From Arcticibacterium luteifluviistationis (GTDB taxonomy: Bacteria; Bacteroidota; Bacteroidia; Cytophagales; Spirosomataceae): 64,000 nt of DNA. Location: positions 2,604,001-2,668,000 of the forward strand of contig NZ_CP029480.1 in NCBI RefSeq assembly GCF_003258705.1, written 5' to 3'. Below are positions 27,584 to 35,929 of the stretch, piece after piece. The number at the start of each line of letters is the position of its first letter. The stretch's first letter is position 1. A model generated the notes under the pieces. It ran no database searches. It was given only the letters and a program-made list of their open reading frames with translations, and was not told where the DNA came from. The position numbers and the translations under genes were made by a program.

Positions 27584-28141
27584 TTAATTATTACTTTTTT
27601 TAGAACTTGCGAAAGGCATACCCAAAGCTTTAAGTAACTCGTAGCTTTCTGCATCCGTTATAGCAGTAGTCACGAATGTGATGTCCATACCTTGAATTTT
27701 CGCAATTTTATCAATTGAAATCTCTGGAAAAATAATTTGTTCTGTTACACCAAAAGTATAATTACCTCTGCCATCAAAACCTTTATCACTTATCCCTTGA
27801 AAATCTCTTACTCTTGGAAGTGCTACAGATGTTAACCTATCCATAAACTCATACATGATTTCACCACGCAAAGTTACCTTAGCACCAATCGGCATATTTT
27901 CTCTTAACTTAAAGTTAGAGACCGCCTTTTTAGACAAAGTAGGTATTGCCTTTTGACCAGTAATAATTCCCAATTCTTCAACACTAGAGTCTACCAGTTT
28001 TTTATCACCAGTTGCTTCTCCAACACCTCTGTTTACTACGATCTTTTTTAGACTAGGAACCTGCATAATCGACTTGTAAGAGAATTTCTCTCTTAGTGCA
28101 GGTACTACCTCCTTAATGTATTGTTCTTTTAATCTTGCCAT
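27584..28141 (-). CDS. rplE: 50S ribosomal protein L5
   Basis: Carries 5S rRNA into the large subunit and contacts P-site tRNA. 185 residues from the ATG at 28139-28141; a TTG two codons upstream is less likely. Signatures: [41 protein letters not shown] and [17 protein letters not shown]. 34 bp after rplX. Confidence 0.99.
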   Translation of the reverse strand: MARLKEQYIKEVVPALREKFSYKSIMQVPSLKKIVVNRGVGEATGDKKLVDSSVEELGIITGQKAIPTLSKKAVSNFKLRENMPIGAKVTLRGEIMYEFMDRLTSVALPRVRDFQGISDKGFDGRGNYTFGVTEQIIFPEISIDKIAKIQGMDITFVTTAITDAESYELLKALGMPFASSKKSNN

Positions 28142-28175
28142 TGTCAAATGTGGATTTCCGACCCACTTTTATCTT

Positions 28176-28502
28176 TTAAATGAATTTGCCGCTTGATTTT
28201 GAAAAGCGTTGCAATTTTCCGTTTTCGTTCACTTTTCTTCCAGTTCTAGTCGCATCACCACTTGAAGGGTCTACTACCATAACATTACTGATATGAACTG
28301 TACCTTCAGTTTCCTGAATTTCACCCTGTGGGTTTTGAGCGTTTGGCTTGATATGTTTCTTAATCATATTAACACCCTCCACTATAATTCTATCTTTGGC
28401 TATAATTACCTCAGTAACTTTACCTTCTTTTCCTTTAGAATTACCCGCTATTACTTTCACTGTATCTCCAGTGCGTACGTGACGTTTTTTCTGAGTACTC
28501 AT
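28176..28502 (-). CDS. rplX: 50S ribosomal protein L24
   Basis: Assembly initiator of the large subunit. 108 residues with an N-terminal KOW motif (RTGDTVKVIAGNSKGKEGKVTEVI) followed by VEGVNMIKKHIKPNAQNPQGEIQETEGTVHISNVMVVDP. 38 bp after rplN. Confidence 0.99.
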   Translation of the reverse strand: MSTQKKRHVRTGDTVKVIAGNSKGKEGKVTEVIIAKDRIIVEGVNMIKKHIKPNAQNPQGEIQETEGTVHISNVMVVDPSSGDATRTGRKVNENGKLQRFSKSSGKFI

Positions 28503-28540
28503 TATTTCTTTCTTTTCTAATTAATTATCCAAAAAGCCTA

Positions 28541-28909
28541 TTAAAGAACCTCTGGTGCTAATGAAACAATCTTCATAAATTGCTTCTCACGAAGTTCACG
28601 TGCCACGGGTCCAAAAATACGAGTTCCTCTTGGCTCATCATTATTAGTCAAAAGAACTACTGCATTCTCTTCAAAACGAATATAAGTACCATCCTTGCGT
28701 CTTACTTCCTTTTTGGTTCTTACCACAACGGCTCTAGAGACAGTACCTTTCTTCATATTAGATGATGATAGTGCCTGCTTTACAGTTACTACTACCTTAT
28801 CTCCAATACCAGCATATCTTTTCTTAGTACCGCCTAAAACACGAATTACTAATACTTCTTTGGCACCGCTATTATCAGCTACATTCGCTCTTGATTCTTG
28901 CTGTAACAT
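28541..28909 (-). CDS. rplN: 50S ribosomal protein L14
   Basis: Forms inter-subunit bridges. 122 residues, exact family length: [27 protein letters not shown] start, [18 protein letters not shown] and C-terminal IVSLAPEVL. 49 bp after rpsQ. Confidence 0.99.
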   Translation of the reverse strand: MLQQESRANVADNSGAKEVLVIRVLGGTKKRYAGIGDKVVVTVKQALSSSNMKKGTVSRAVVVRTKKEVRRKDGTYIRFEENAVVLLTNNDEPRGTRIFGPVARELREKQFMKIVSLAPEVL

Positions 28910-28958
28910 TATTCTATTATTTAAACTTTATTATAAACTGACCTATAATTAAGAAGCA

Positions 28959-29213
28959 TTACTTAGCCTTCTCAAGAACTTCAATTAGTCTCCAGTTCTT
29001 TGTTTTACTCAAAGGTCTAGTTTCCATTATCTTAACAGTATCACCGATACCAGCTTCACTATTTTCATCATGAAACATGATCTTTTTTGTTTTAAGCATG
29101 AATTTACCATACTTAGCGTGTTTTACTTTACGAACTACCTGCATTACACCAGACTTGTCCATTTTGTTGCTAGTCACAACTCCAACACGCTCTTTTCTAA
29201 CTTTTCTTTCCAT
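28959..29213 (-). CDS. rpsQ: 30S ribosomal protein S17
   Basis: Early-binding 16S rRNA protein. 84 residues: [21 protein letters not shown] and the C-terminal EASEAGIGD-type motif (here [27 protein letters not shown]) identify it. 57 bp after rpmC. Confidence 0.99.
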   Translation of the reverse strand: MERKVRKERVGVVTSNKMDKSGVMQVVRKVKHAKYGKFMLKTKKIMFHDENSEAGIGDTVKIMETRPLSKTKNWRLIEVLEKAK

Positions 29214-29270
29214 TTTGCTAACAGATTTGTGGTTGTTCCACGTTATTCCTATTCTGTAATATTATTTGAA

Positions 29271-29453
29271 TTATCTAGCAGCTATTTCAGTTGACAACCT
29301 TGCTATCACCTTTCTTACCTCAGTAATTCTTCTTGGATTTTCAATAGGAGTAATCGCGTGTGCAAATTTCATTTTTTGCAACCTTTGTTTCTCCTCGGTC
29401 AATTGCTGAGACAATTGCTCAGCATTTAAACCTTTCAAATCTACTTTTTTCAT
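29271..29453 (-). CDS. rpmC: 50S ribosomal protein L29
   Basis: Exit-tunnel protein that helps recruit trigger factor and SRP. 60 residues forming two helices; LRKMKF-type motif (here LQKMKFAHAITPIENPRRITEVRKVIARL) is diagnostic. Between rplP and rpsQ. Confidence 0.98.
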   Translation of the reverse strand: MKKVDLKGLNAEQLSQQLTEEKQRLQKMKFAHAITPIENPRRITEVRKVIARLSTEIAAR

Positions 29454-29502
29454 TTTCGTCTCTTTTATATTAGAATCAATGACTCCAAATATTTATCTTT
29501 AA

Positions 29503-29922
29503 TTAAGCTTGATAATCCCTTCTTACAACAAACTTTGTTGTCATAGGTAACTTCTGAGCTGCCAATCTTAAGGCCTCCTTAGCTACTTCAAGAGTCACTC
29601 CACCTGCTTCAAAAAGAACAGTACCAGGGAAGATATTAGCTACCCAATACTCCGGTGCTCCTTTACCTTTACCCATACGAACCTCAAGAGGCTTAGCTGT
29701 AATAGGCTTATCAGGGAAAACTCTAATCCACACTTGACCTTCACGCTTCATAGCACGTGTAACGGCAATACGAGCAGCCTCTATCTGACGCGAGGTTATT
29801 CTACCTGGCTCTAATGACTTTATTGCGAATGAACCAAAAGCTATTTGATGCCCTCTAGAGGCTAAACCTTTTATTCTTCCTTTTTGCTGCTTACGAAACT
29901 TAGTTCTTCTCGGTTGTAACAT
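29503..29922 (-). CDS. rplP: 50S ribosomal protein L16
   Basis: Near the A site and peptidyl transferase centre. 139 residues: [19 protein letters not shown] start, [25 protein letters not shown] and [19 protein letters not shown]. 32 bp after rpsC. Confidence 0.99.
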   Translation of the reverse strand: MLQPRRTKFRKQQKGRIKGLASRGHQIAFGSFAIKSLEPGRITSRQIEAARIAVTRAMKREGQVWIRVFPDKPITAKPLEVRMGKGKGAPEYWVANIFPGTVLFEAGGVTLEVAKEALRLAAQKLPMTTKFVVRRDYQA

Positions 29923-29954
29923 TACTATTCGTATTTATCTGAGGTGTATACCTC

Positions 29955-30719
29955 TTATCTTCTATTTCTATTTCCTGCTGCGTCTCCGCCTCTTCTTGAT
30001 CTGCCACCGTCTTTTCTTCCTCGGCCACCTCTATCGTTACCTCTTCCAGACTCTTTACTTTCTTCGATAGCTCCGCTAGGTGTCAAATCTCTCTTACCGT
30101 AAACCTCACCTTTGAATACCCAAACTTTGATTCCGATAATACCATAAACTGTAAGAGCTTCAGAAACTGCATAATCAATGTCCGCTCTTAGTGTATGAAG
30201 AGGTATTCTACCTTCCTTATACATTTCAGTTCTTGCCATCTCAGCTCCACCCAATCTTCCAGAAAGCTTTATTTTTATACCCTGTGCTCCTACTCTACTT
30301 GCAGACTGAATAGATTGCTTCATAGCTCTTCTGTAAGAAATTCTAGCTTTAAGCTGCTGAGCAATAGTCTCACCTATCAACTTAGCATCCAGCTCAGGTC
30401 TTTTGATTTCAAAAATATTTATTTGAATATCTTTACCTGTTAACTTCTTAAGCTCTTCTCTTAGTTTGTCAACTTCAGCACCAGCCTTACCAATAACAAC
30501 ACCTGGTCTTGCCGTATGGATTGTTAAGGTAATCCTTTTTAATGTCCTCTCGATAACAACTTTAGATATCGAACCCTTTTGAATACGGGCTTTGATGTAT
30601 TTTCTTATTTTGTTGTCTTCTACTAGTTTGTCTGAAAAGTCCTTTCCGCCATACCAGCTAGAATCCCATCCTTTGATGTAACCAAGTCTAAGACCTATAG
30701 GATTTACTTTTTGTCCCAT
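29955..30719 (-). CDS. rpsC: 30S ribosomal protein S3 with Arg/Gly-rich tail
   Basis: mRNA entry-channel protein with helicase role. 254 residues: start [25 protein letters not shown] domain ([28 protein letters not shown]) and the S3 C-terminal fold. Residues ~220-254 are a disordered tail dense in Arg, Gly and Asp, beyond the conserved core and of the kind common in this phylum. 33 bp after rplV. Confidence 0.99.
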   Translation of the reverse strand: MGQKVNPIGLRLGYIKGWDSSWYGGKDFSDKLVEDNKIRKYIKARIQKGSISKVVIERTLKRITLTIHTARPGVVIGKAGAEVDKLREELKKLTGKDIQINIFEIKRPELDAKLIGETIAQQLKARISYRRAMKQSIQSASRVGAQGIKIKLSGRLGGAEMARTEMYKEGRIPLHTLRADIDYAVSEALTVYGIIGIKVWVFKGEVYGKRDLTPSGAIEESKESGRGNDRGGRGRKDGGRSRRGGDAAGNRNRR

Positions 30720-30752
30720 GTTTTGTAATCTAAATTATTTTCGGGGTATAAA

Positions 30753-31142
30753 TTATTCCTCTGTTTTTACTTCTTTCTCAGCTGGGGCTTCTACTGGTGT
30801 TGCCACATTGTCAACGACCAAAGTCACATGATGAGAACGTTTTCTAATTCTATGAGCTCTACCTTGTGGGGCAGGTCTCAATCTCTTTAGCATTCTACCG
30901 CTATCCACAAAAATAGTTTTAACTACCAATTCTGCATCATCAATAGTAATCTCTGCGTTTTTCTCTTGCCAGTTAGCAACCGCCGACATTAAGACTTTCT
31001 TAAGTATTGGTGCTGCAGCCTGAGGCTGGTGGCTTAGAATTCCAAGTGCTTGACTAACTTTCTTTCCTCTGATAAGGTCCGCAACCAATCTGGCTTTACG
31101 TGGCGAGGTTGGAAAATTATTAAGTTTTGCTACTGCTTCCAT
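30753..31142 (-). CDS. rplV: 50S ribosomal protein L22
   Basis: Lines the nascent-peptide tunnel. 129 residues: [22 protein letters not shown], then [24 protein letters not shown] forming the tunnel hairpin, followed by a short acidic tail. 40 bp after rpsS. Confidence 0.99.
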   Translation of the reverse strand: MEAVAKLNNFPTSPRKARLVADLIRGKKVSQALGILSHQPQAAAPILKKVLMSAVANWQEKNAEITIDDAELVVKTIFVDSGRMLKRLRPAPQGRAHRIRKRSHHVTLVVDNVATPVEAPAEKEVKTEE

Positions 31143-31182
31143 TTTTATATTATTTTACCCAAGCGTTAAGGACTAATCCTTA

Positions 31183-31461
31183 TTATCTACGCCCTTTATC
31201 TTTTTTATTAATGTGCCCTCTAAAGTTTCTAGTAGGAGCAAATTCTCCTAATTTATGACCAACCATATTGTCAGTTACATAAACCGGAATAAACTTGTTT
31301 CCGTTATGTACCGCGAAGGTAAATCCAATAAAGTCAGGCGAAATCATTGATCTTCTAGACCATGTCTTTATTACTGACTTCTTACCAGAGGCAGCCATGT
31401 CGACTACTTTCTTCTCAAGGCGAAAATCTATATAAGGTCCTTTTTTTAGCGAACGAGCCAT
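31183..31461 (-). CDS. rpsS: 30S ribosomal protein S19
   Basis: Head protein interacting with S13. 92 residues: [19 protein letters not shown] and [24 protein letters not shown] are signatures. Its ATG overlaps the rplB stop by one base (TAATG). Confidence 0.99.
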   Translation of the reverse strand: MARSLKKGPYIDFRLEKKVVDMAASGKKSVIKTWSRRSMISPDFIGFTFAVHNGNKFIPVYVTDNMVGHKLGEFAPTRNFRGHINKKDKGRR

Positions 31462-32285
31462 TATTTACTTCTTTTGGAGATTATTAAACGATTAGAATAC
31501 TTGTTTTTAGATCTGGTCTTCTTTCCTTTTGCCATCACACCATTTCTTGATCTTGGATGACCTCCAGAAGCACGACCTTCACCACCACCCATTGGGTGAT
31601 CAACTGGGTTCATAGCTACACCACGAACTCTAGGTCTTCTACCTAACCATCTGTTACGCCCTGCTTTACCAAGGTTAACGTTCATGTGGTCTGGATTAGA
31701 AACTGACCCAACAGTAGCAACACAAGTACTTAAAACAAGTCTCATCTCACCAGATGGCATTTTCAAAGTAACGTATTTTCCGTCCTTTGCTAGAAGCTGT
31801 GCATAAGTTCCAGCACTTCTAGATAATTGACCACCTTTACCAGGAGTTAACTCAATATTGTGAATAATAGTACCTAAAGGCATATTACCTACTCTCAAAC
31901 AGTTTCCAACTTCAGGGGCAACACTGTCACCAGCTTCAATCTTCTGTCCTACCTGAAGACCTTGAGGAGCGATAATATATCTCTTCTCTCCATCTTCATA
32001 TTTAACTAATGCAATTCTTGCAGAGCGATTCGGGTCATACTCAATAGTAGCAACCTCAGCAACCATATCTCTCTTGTCTCTCTTAAAGTCAATGATACGA
32101 TATCTTCTCTTGTGACCACCACCGATATATCTCGAGGTTCTATGTCCTTCATTATTTCTACCACCAGTCTTCTTAACTACCCCAATAAGACTTCTCTCTG
32201 GTTTATTGGTAGTTATGTCTGAGAAATCAGGAGCAACCCTTTGTCTCTGACCCGGCGTAGTTGGTTTTAACTTCTTAACAGCCAT
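31461..32285 (-). CDS. rplB: 50S ribosomal protein L2
   Basis: Essential for peptidyl transfer and subunit association. 274 residues: [22 protein letters not shown] start, OB-like RNA-binding domain, and C-terminal [29 protein letters not shown] with the conserved His. 53 bp after rplW. Confidence 0.99.
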   Translation of the reverse strand: MAVKKLKPTTPGQRQRVAPDFSDITTNKPERSLIGVVKKTGGRNNEGHRTSRYIGGGHKRRYRIIDFKRDKRDMVAEVATIEYDPNRSARIALVKYEDGEKRYIIAPQGLQVGQKIEAGDSVAPEVGNCLRVGNMPLGTIIHNIELTPGKGGQLSRSAGTYAQLLAKDGKYVTLKMPSGEMRLVLSTCVATVGSVSNPDHMNVNLGKAGRNRWLGRRPRVRGVAMNPVDHPMGGGEGRASGGHPRSRNGVMAKGKKTRSKNKYSNRLIISKRSK

Positions 32286-32338
32286 TCTTCTTAATTTTGC
32301 AGCTTCCTTACGGAGCTATACGTATTATTAAATATTTA

Positions 32339-32626
32339 TTATAAATCAGCGTAGAAGTCGATCAAGTCTCCTTCCTTAACTGTTACAATTGCTTTCTTAA
32401 TTGTAGATGTACGTCCTGTTGACACCTTAGATTTAGACATTCTAGATTTCGTAGTTCCGTACTGACGGATAGTAGCTACTGAAGAAACAGTAACACCATA
32501 CATAGCTTCTACTTCTCTAGCGATGTCAATCTTATTTGACCCCATGGATACCTCAAAAGTATATTTACCTTGAGAGTTGAGTCCTTGAGACTTTTCCGTA
32601 ATTAATGGTCTTTTTAAAACACTCAT
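32339..32626 (-). CDS. rplW: 50S ribosomal protein L23
   Basis: Docking site at the tunnel exit for trigger factor and SRP. 95 residues: LKRPLITEKSQGLNSQGKYTFEVSMGSNKIDIAREVEAMYGVTV is the L23 fold signature. 30 bp after rplD. Confidence 0.99.
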   Translation of the reverse strand: MSVLKRPLITEKSQGLNSQGKYTFEVSMGSNKIDIAREVEAMYGVTVSSVATIRQYGTTKSRMSKSKVSTGRTSTIKKAIVTVKEGDLIDFYADL

Positions 32627-32656
32627 GTGTATATAAATTTCAAAACCCTAAAGGTT

Positions 32657-33280
32657 CTATTTCAAAATTGATTCTAAATGATTTAATGCACTTTCCGAAA
32701 TCAAAATGCTTTCTGCATTTACTAAATCAAAAATATTTACTTGATTCTTTTCAGTTACCATCGTCTTAGGAAGGTTTCTTGCAGATAGGTATAAGTTATT
32801 CTCAGTACCATCTACCACAAATAAAGTCTTTCCTGAGACTCCCACTGCATTTATAAAAGCAGAGTAGTCTTTAGTTTTTGGTGCATCTAATGCAAAATCT
32901 TCAACCACTAAAATCCTTCCTTCTGCAGCTCTAGCTGAAAGTATAGACCTCTTTGCCAAAGTTTTAACTTTCTTATTAAGCTTAAATCCGTAATCTTTTG
33001 GACGAGGACCGAAAGCTCTACCACCACCAACAAAAATTGGAGATCTTTTAGAACCATGACGAGCTCCGCCTGTTCCTTTTTGTCTATGAAGCTTCTTACC
33101 AGTGTAATTAATTTCAGCTCTTTCTTTAGACTTGTGAGTACCTTGACGCTGATTTGCTAGATATTGCTTAACATCCATCCAAATAGCGTGCTCATTAGGC
33201 TCGATACCGAAAACCTCATCAGAAAGTGATACTTTCTTACCGGTTTCCTTACCCTCTTTGTTTATTACTTTTAATTCCAT
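32657..33280 (-). CDS. rplD: 50S ribosomal protein L4
   Basis: Tunnel protein and, in E. coli, autoregulator of the S10 operon. 207 residues: SDEVFGIEPNEHAIWMDVKQYLANQRQGTHKSKERAEI, the extended loop KLHRQKGTGGARHGSKRSPIFVGGGRAFGPRPKDY and an alpha/beta core. 44 bp after rplC. Its known regulatory role makes it a candidate ligand for the leader upstream of rplC. Confidence 0.99.
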   Translation of the reverse strand: MELKVINKEGKETGKKVSLSDEVFGIEPNEHAIWMDVKQYLANQRQGTHKSKERAEINYTGKKLHRQKGTGGARHGSKRSPIFVGGGRAFGPRPKDYGFKLNKKVKTLAKRSILSARAAEGRILVVEDFALDAPKTKDYSAFINAVGVSGKTLFVVDGTENNLYLSARNLPKTMVTEKNQVNIFDLVNAESILISESALNHLESILK

Positions 33281-33324
33281 TTTTAGTTTCTTTTTTTTCG
33301 ATGTCGTTAGAATTCGACCTTATT

Positions 33325-33942
33325 TTATTTATGTAATGTTACTACAGAATTCTTAGGACCTGGTATAGAACCAGAAACTAGAATTAAGTTCTTATCGGCC
33401 ATCACTTTAAGTACTTTAAGATTTTGAATAGTAATATTAGTATTACCCATTCTTCCACCCATCTTAAGACCCTTAAATACTCTTCCTGGATAAGAACAAG
33501 CTCCTATCGAACCAGGGTGACGAGCTCTGTTATGCTGACCGTGAGTAGACTGACCTACACCACCAAATCCGTGTCTTTTCACAACACCTTGAAAACCTTT
33601 ACCCTTAGTTTTTCCACTAACGTCCAAGAATTCGCCTTCAGCAAAAACATCTTCAACCTTAATGACATCACCAAGATTAAACTGAGCTTCAAACTCTTTA
33701 AATTCAATTAGTTTTCTCTTAGGAGTAGTGTTGGCCTTTTTAAAGTGGCCTTGAAGTGCTTTAGAAGTACGCTTCTCTTTTTTCTCTCCATAACCCAACT
33801 GTATAGCTTTATAGCCATCAGCTTCTTCGGTTCTCACCTGAGTTACTACACAAGGACCAGCCTCAATAAGTGTACAAGGAACAGCAGCACCATCTTCAAA
33901 GATGGTCATCATGCCAATTTTTTTTCCAATAATTCCAGACAT
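33325..33942 (-). CDS. rplC: 50S ribosomal protein L3
   Basis: Early assembly protein near the peptidyl transferase centre. 205 residues: [38 protein letters not shown] start and [46 protein letters not shown]. It is the first gene of the block. rpsJ, which normally precedes it, is absent, and a 491-bp non-coding stretch lies upstream. Confidence 0.99.
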   Translation of the reverse strand: MSGIIGKKIGMMTIFEDGAAVPCTLIEAGPCVVTQVRTEEADGYKAIQLGYGEKKEKRTSKALQGHFKKANTTPKRKLIEFKEFEAQFNLGDVIKVEDVFAEGEFLDVSGKTKGKGFQGVVKRHGFGGVGQSTHGQHNRARHPGSIGACSYPGRVFKGLKMGGRMGNTNITIQNLKVLKVMADKNLILVSGSIPGPKNSVVTLHK

Positions 33943-34298
33943 TGTCTTATTTTATTTTCGCTTTTAAATTCTCTATTCTCTCAAACGGGGTGCAAAAATC
34001 GTAATTAATGCATTCCTATCCAAGGAAATAGGTTAAAAATTATACTATCAGAGGTTGGACATATGCCAACATAAACTTTACGTCTCAAACCTTTTCAGGT
34101 AAGGTGTCATTTTACTAAGGGTGACACCTTGTTGCCTTGCGACGATTCCCAATTTTTCATTTCACGCGAATCGGAGACTGTTTAAATACTTAAAAAGAAT
34201 TCTTACATCTTTTCTCACAGTCGGAATCAGAATGGTTTCGCGAGGATGCGACTTCATCTAATTCATTAAAAGGAGATACTCTCCGTCGAATTGTTCCG
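33943..34298 (-). ncRNA. Structured leader of the ribosomal operon, or a separate small RNA
   Basis: This stretch between the far promoter (34299-34306) and rplC holds no recognisable gene but many complementary segments. Most striking are perfect 9-bp arms AAGGTGTCA/TGACACCTT (34101-34109, 34122-34130). Also present: GGAGA/TCTCC (34272-34284), and nested pairs GATTCC/GGAATC and GACTGT/ACAGTC between ~34140 and ~34240. A GTTGG/CCAAC hairpin lies near 34055. It could be a ribosomal-protein-binding leader (L4 or L3 autoregulation) or an independent ncRNA ending before the nearer promoter at 33993-34023. It lacks the RNase P, tmRNA T-loop and SRP signatures. Confidence 0.45.
33993..34023 (-). 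promoter_or_regulatory. Proximal putative promoter of rplC
   Basis: Minus strand -33 TTG (34021-34023) and GATTTTTG (33993-34000, one mismatch to TAnnTTTG) lie 20 bp apart, followed by CACCCC resembling other initiation regions here. Leader to rplC ~47 nt. Confidence 0.5.
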
Positions 34299-34306
34299 CA
34301 AAGGTA
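34299..34306 (-). promoter_or_regulatory. Distal -7 box upstream of the rplC leader
   Basis: Minus strand TACCTTTG matches the -7 consensus exactly and continues CGG, as at the ABC-F promoter (59124-59131). No clear -33 TTG. It would produce the ~350-nt structured leader. The remaining bases to 34433 hold only a TTTTCAG/CTGAAAA inverted repeat (34355-34374) after the anti-sigma gene. Confidence 0.6.
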
Positions 34307-34433
34307 GAATAATTATTGACATGAAAAAATATTGGCCTAACTATTTGTATACTTTTTTCAGAAATTCCTGAAAATTGATATTCTAGCAGTTAACAGGCTT
34401 AATTTTCACAAACCAATGAGGAACACCTTCTCT

Positions 34434-35120
34434 TTACTTTTGTTTGTATTGACGTAGGAAAGAAACCGTCATAGATTTTGAAGCCATATGTACCTTAGGA
34501 AGAATACCTCCATGGCGGTATTGACTATTAGGGAAATACTGAGCTACATTCATAAGTACCTCACAGTCGCAATGACCATCATGCTTTTGAAGAAAAGAAA
34601 TGGTTTCTTGAGTATCTAAATTATGAGAAGACAGAAATTCCTTTGTAGTTCTAAAGTCCATTTCACAAGGCTGAGCAGAAAGTTCATCTTTTAAATAGGC
34701 AAACATCTCTTTAAACACTTTTTCTTCAAAAGGTAATGCTTCTAAAGAAAACTCCTCCTTATTATCTACAACATCACTTGACTTGGACGCACCGTCAAGT
34801 AAAAAAAGATTGAATGCTAAACTTCCCACCAATAATAGAGCGGCGGCAATTCTGAAAATATTAACTGCAGAAATCCTAAACCTAGGTTTTACTTCGTCAT
34901 TATTAAAAATACGCGAAGCTATAGCCCCCTTTAAATGAGGAACTGGTCTGATTGAATTCTGATTGGCCGTCAAAAACAAGACGCTCTGAATCTCTTCATA
35001 CTCCGCTCTAAGTACTTCATTGCTCTCTAAAATTAACAGCAGAGCATTCTCTTCTTCTATAGGTAAAGCACCCATAGCTAAAAGTTCTAAATCGCCAGTT
35101 TTAAATGTATATTTTTCCAT
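34434..35120 (-). CDS. Membrane anti-sigma factor with a DUF2695-like C-terminal segment
   Basis: A 228-residue protein from the ATG at 35118-35120, 10 bp after the sigma gene. The cytoplasmic N-terminus (1-~85) has the acidic helical character of anti-sigma domains (GDLELLAMGALPIEEENALLLILESNEVLRAEYEEI). One transmembrane helix spans ~88-108. The extracytoplasmic part (109-228) contains Cys152 and a CDC motif at 184-186 in the context LQKHDGHCDCEVLMNVAQYF, resembling the DUF2695 domain. Typical RskA-type anti-sigma factors lack this. The input signal is unknown; the cysteines could sense redox or metal. No HxxxCxxC zinc anti-sigma motif is present. Confidence 0.75.
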   Translation of the reverse strand: MEKYTFKTGDLELLAMGALPIEEENALLLILESNEVLRAEYEEIQSVLFLTANQNSIRPVPHLKGAIASRIFNNDEVKPRFRISAVNIFRIAAALLLVGSLAFNLFLLDGASKSSDVVDNKEEFSLEALPFEEKVFKEMFAYLKDELSAQPCEMDFRTTKEFLSSHNLDTQETISFLQKHDGHCDCEVLMNVAQYFPNSQYRHGGILPKVHMASKSMTVSFLRQYKQK

Positions 35121-35130
35121 TCCCTTCTTT

Positions 35131-35685
35131 CTAATCAAACTGTTTTCTTAAGGCCTTAATGGCAGCTCTAACTCTTGTTTTTAATGTTCCTAGTGGAATT
35201 TCTAACTCTTCAGCCAAATCTGACTGGGTATAGCCTTCAAAATATATTTTCTGTATCAAAACTCTAAGTTCAGGTTTTAACTCGCCTACCAAGCCAGTCA
35301 AACCAATACTATCCGTTTTAGTTATTGAGCTGTATTGAGAATCAGTTACTCTTACGTTATCATCTCTTACGAAATTTTTCAACGTATGGTTTTTATAATC
35401 CGCCGAACGAATTCTATCAATAACTAAATTCCTTGTCAAATTCGCCATCCAAGTAAAAAGTCTACCTTTCTTTCTATCATAGCTATCTATTTTATTCCAT
35501 ATTTTAATAAATACCTCTTGAAGCATATCGGTAGCTTCTTCTTCTTCTCGAAGCATTCTTATTATAATTCCGTAAATGGCACCAGAATAGTTTTGATATA
35601 AAATATTAAATCCATTTCTATCTTTGTTTTCCAACAAGACTAGAAGTTCCGACTCCTCTATATGTAGTTTTCGTGTTTTGTCCAT
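35131..35685 (-). CDS. ECF-type RNA polymerase sigma factor
   Basis: A 184-residue sigma-70 family factor from the ATG at 35683-35685 (longer starts add a non-conserved leader). Region 2: YQNYSGAIYGIIIRMLREEEEATDMLQEVFIKIWNKI then GRLFTWMANLTRNLVIDRIRS. Region 4: LIQKIYFEGYTQSDLAEELEIPLGTLKTRVRAAIKALRKQF with its helix-turn-helix. No region 1 or 3. It is paired with the downstream membrane anti-sigma gene, the standard way such factors are held inactive. Target promoters are not known; none of the palindromes nearby can be assigned to it. Confidence 0.92.
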   Translation of the reverse strand: MDKTRKLHIEESELLVLLENKDRNGFNILYQNYSGAIYGIIIRMLREEEEATDMLQEVFIKIWNKIDSYDRKKGRLFTWMANLTRNLVIDRIRSADYKNHTLKNFVRDDNVRVTDSQYSSITKTDSIGLTGLVGELKPELRVLIQKIYFEGYTQSDLAEELEIPLGTLKTRVRAAIKALRKQFD

Positions 35686-35736
35686 TTTGGCTGCCAATAT
35701 AGGGTGATAATTTGATTTCCATAAATGACTACACAT

Positions 35737-35765
35737 AAAAAAAAGCGGAAAACAAGATTTTCCGC
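35737..35765 (-). terminator. Intrinsic terminator on the minus strand upstream of the sigma gene
   Basis: GCGGAAAA (35745-35752) and TTTTCCGC (35758-35765) form an 8-bp stem with a 5-nt loop. On the minus strand it is followed by eight T residues (35737-35744). No minus-strand gene lies upstream within the 164 bp before it, so it would end a short RNA or attenuate the sigma operon. Confidence 0.75.
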
Positions 35766-35793
35766 CTTTCTACCAATCATTTATTCAACCACT

Positions 35794-35841
35794 CTTACGT
35801 AAACTTTTAAAGGCTTACGTAAAATGTTATGCGTGCATAAC
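35794..35841. promoter_or_regulatory. Tandem TTACGTAA sites and a 16-bp inverted repeat
   Basis: CTTACGTAAA occurs at 35794-35803 and 35814-35823, exactly 20 bp apart (two helical turns), each with a palindromic core. Next comes GTTATGC-GT-GCATAAC (35826-35841). They lie between the minus-strand terminator and the agmatine deiminase promoter and look like protein-binding sites. Confidence 0.5.
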
Positions 35842-35893
35842 ACTTGCAAAATAAATAAAACATTCTTTTATAAACAAATAGATTCCAACAAAT

Positions 35894-35901
35894 TAAATTT
35901 G
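35894..35901 (+). promoter_or_regulatory. Promoter -7 box of the agmatine deiminase gene
   Basis: TAAATTTG, an exact consensus match, 28 bp before the ATG at 35930. No clear -33 TTG. Confidence 0.6.
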
Positions 35902-35929
35902 TCGACCAAATCAACAAATACAAAAACGA

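Noticed and set aside
33943-34433. Known housekeeping RNA (RNase P, tmRNA, SRP) in the rplC upstream gap
   Set aside because: None of their hallmark sequences is present; only unidentified hairpins are seen.
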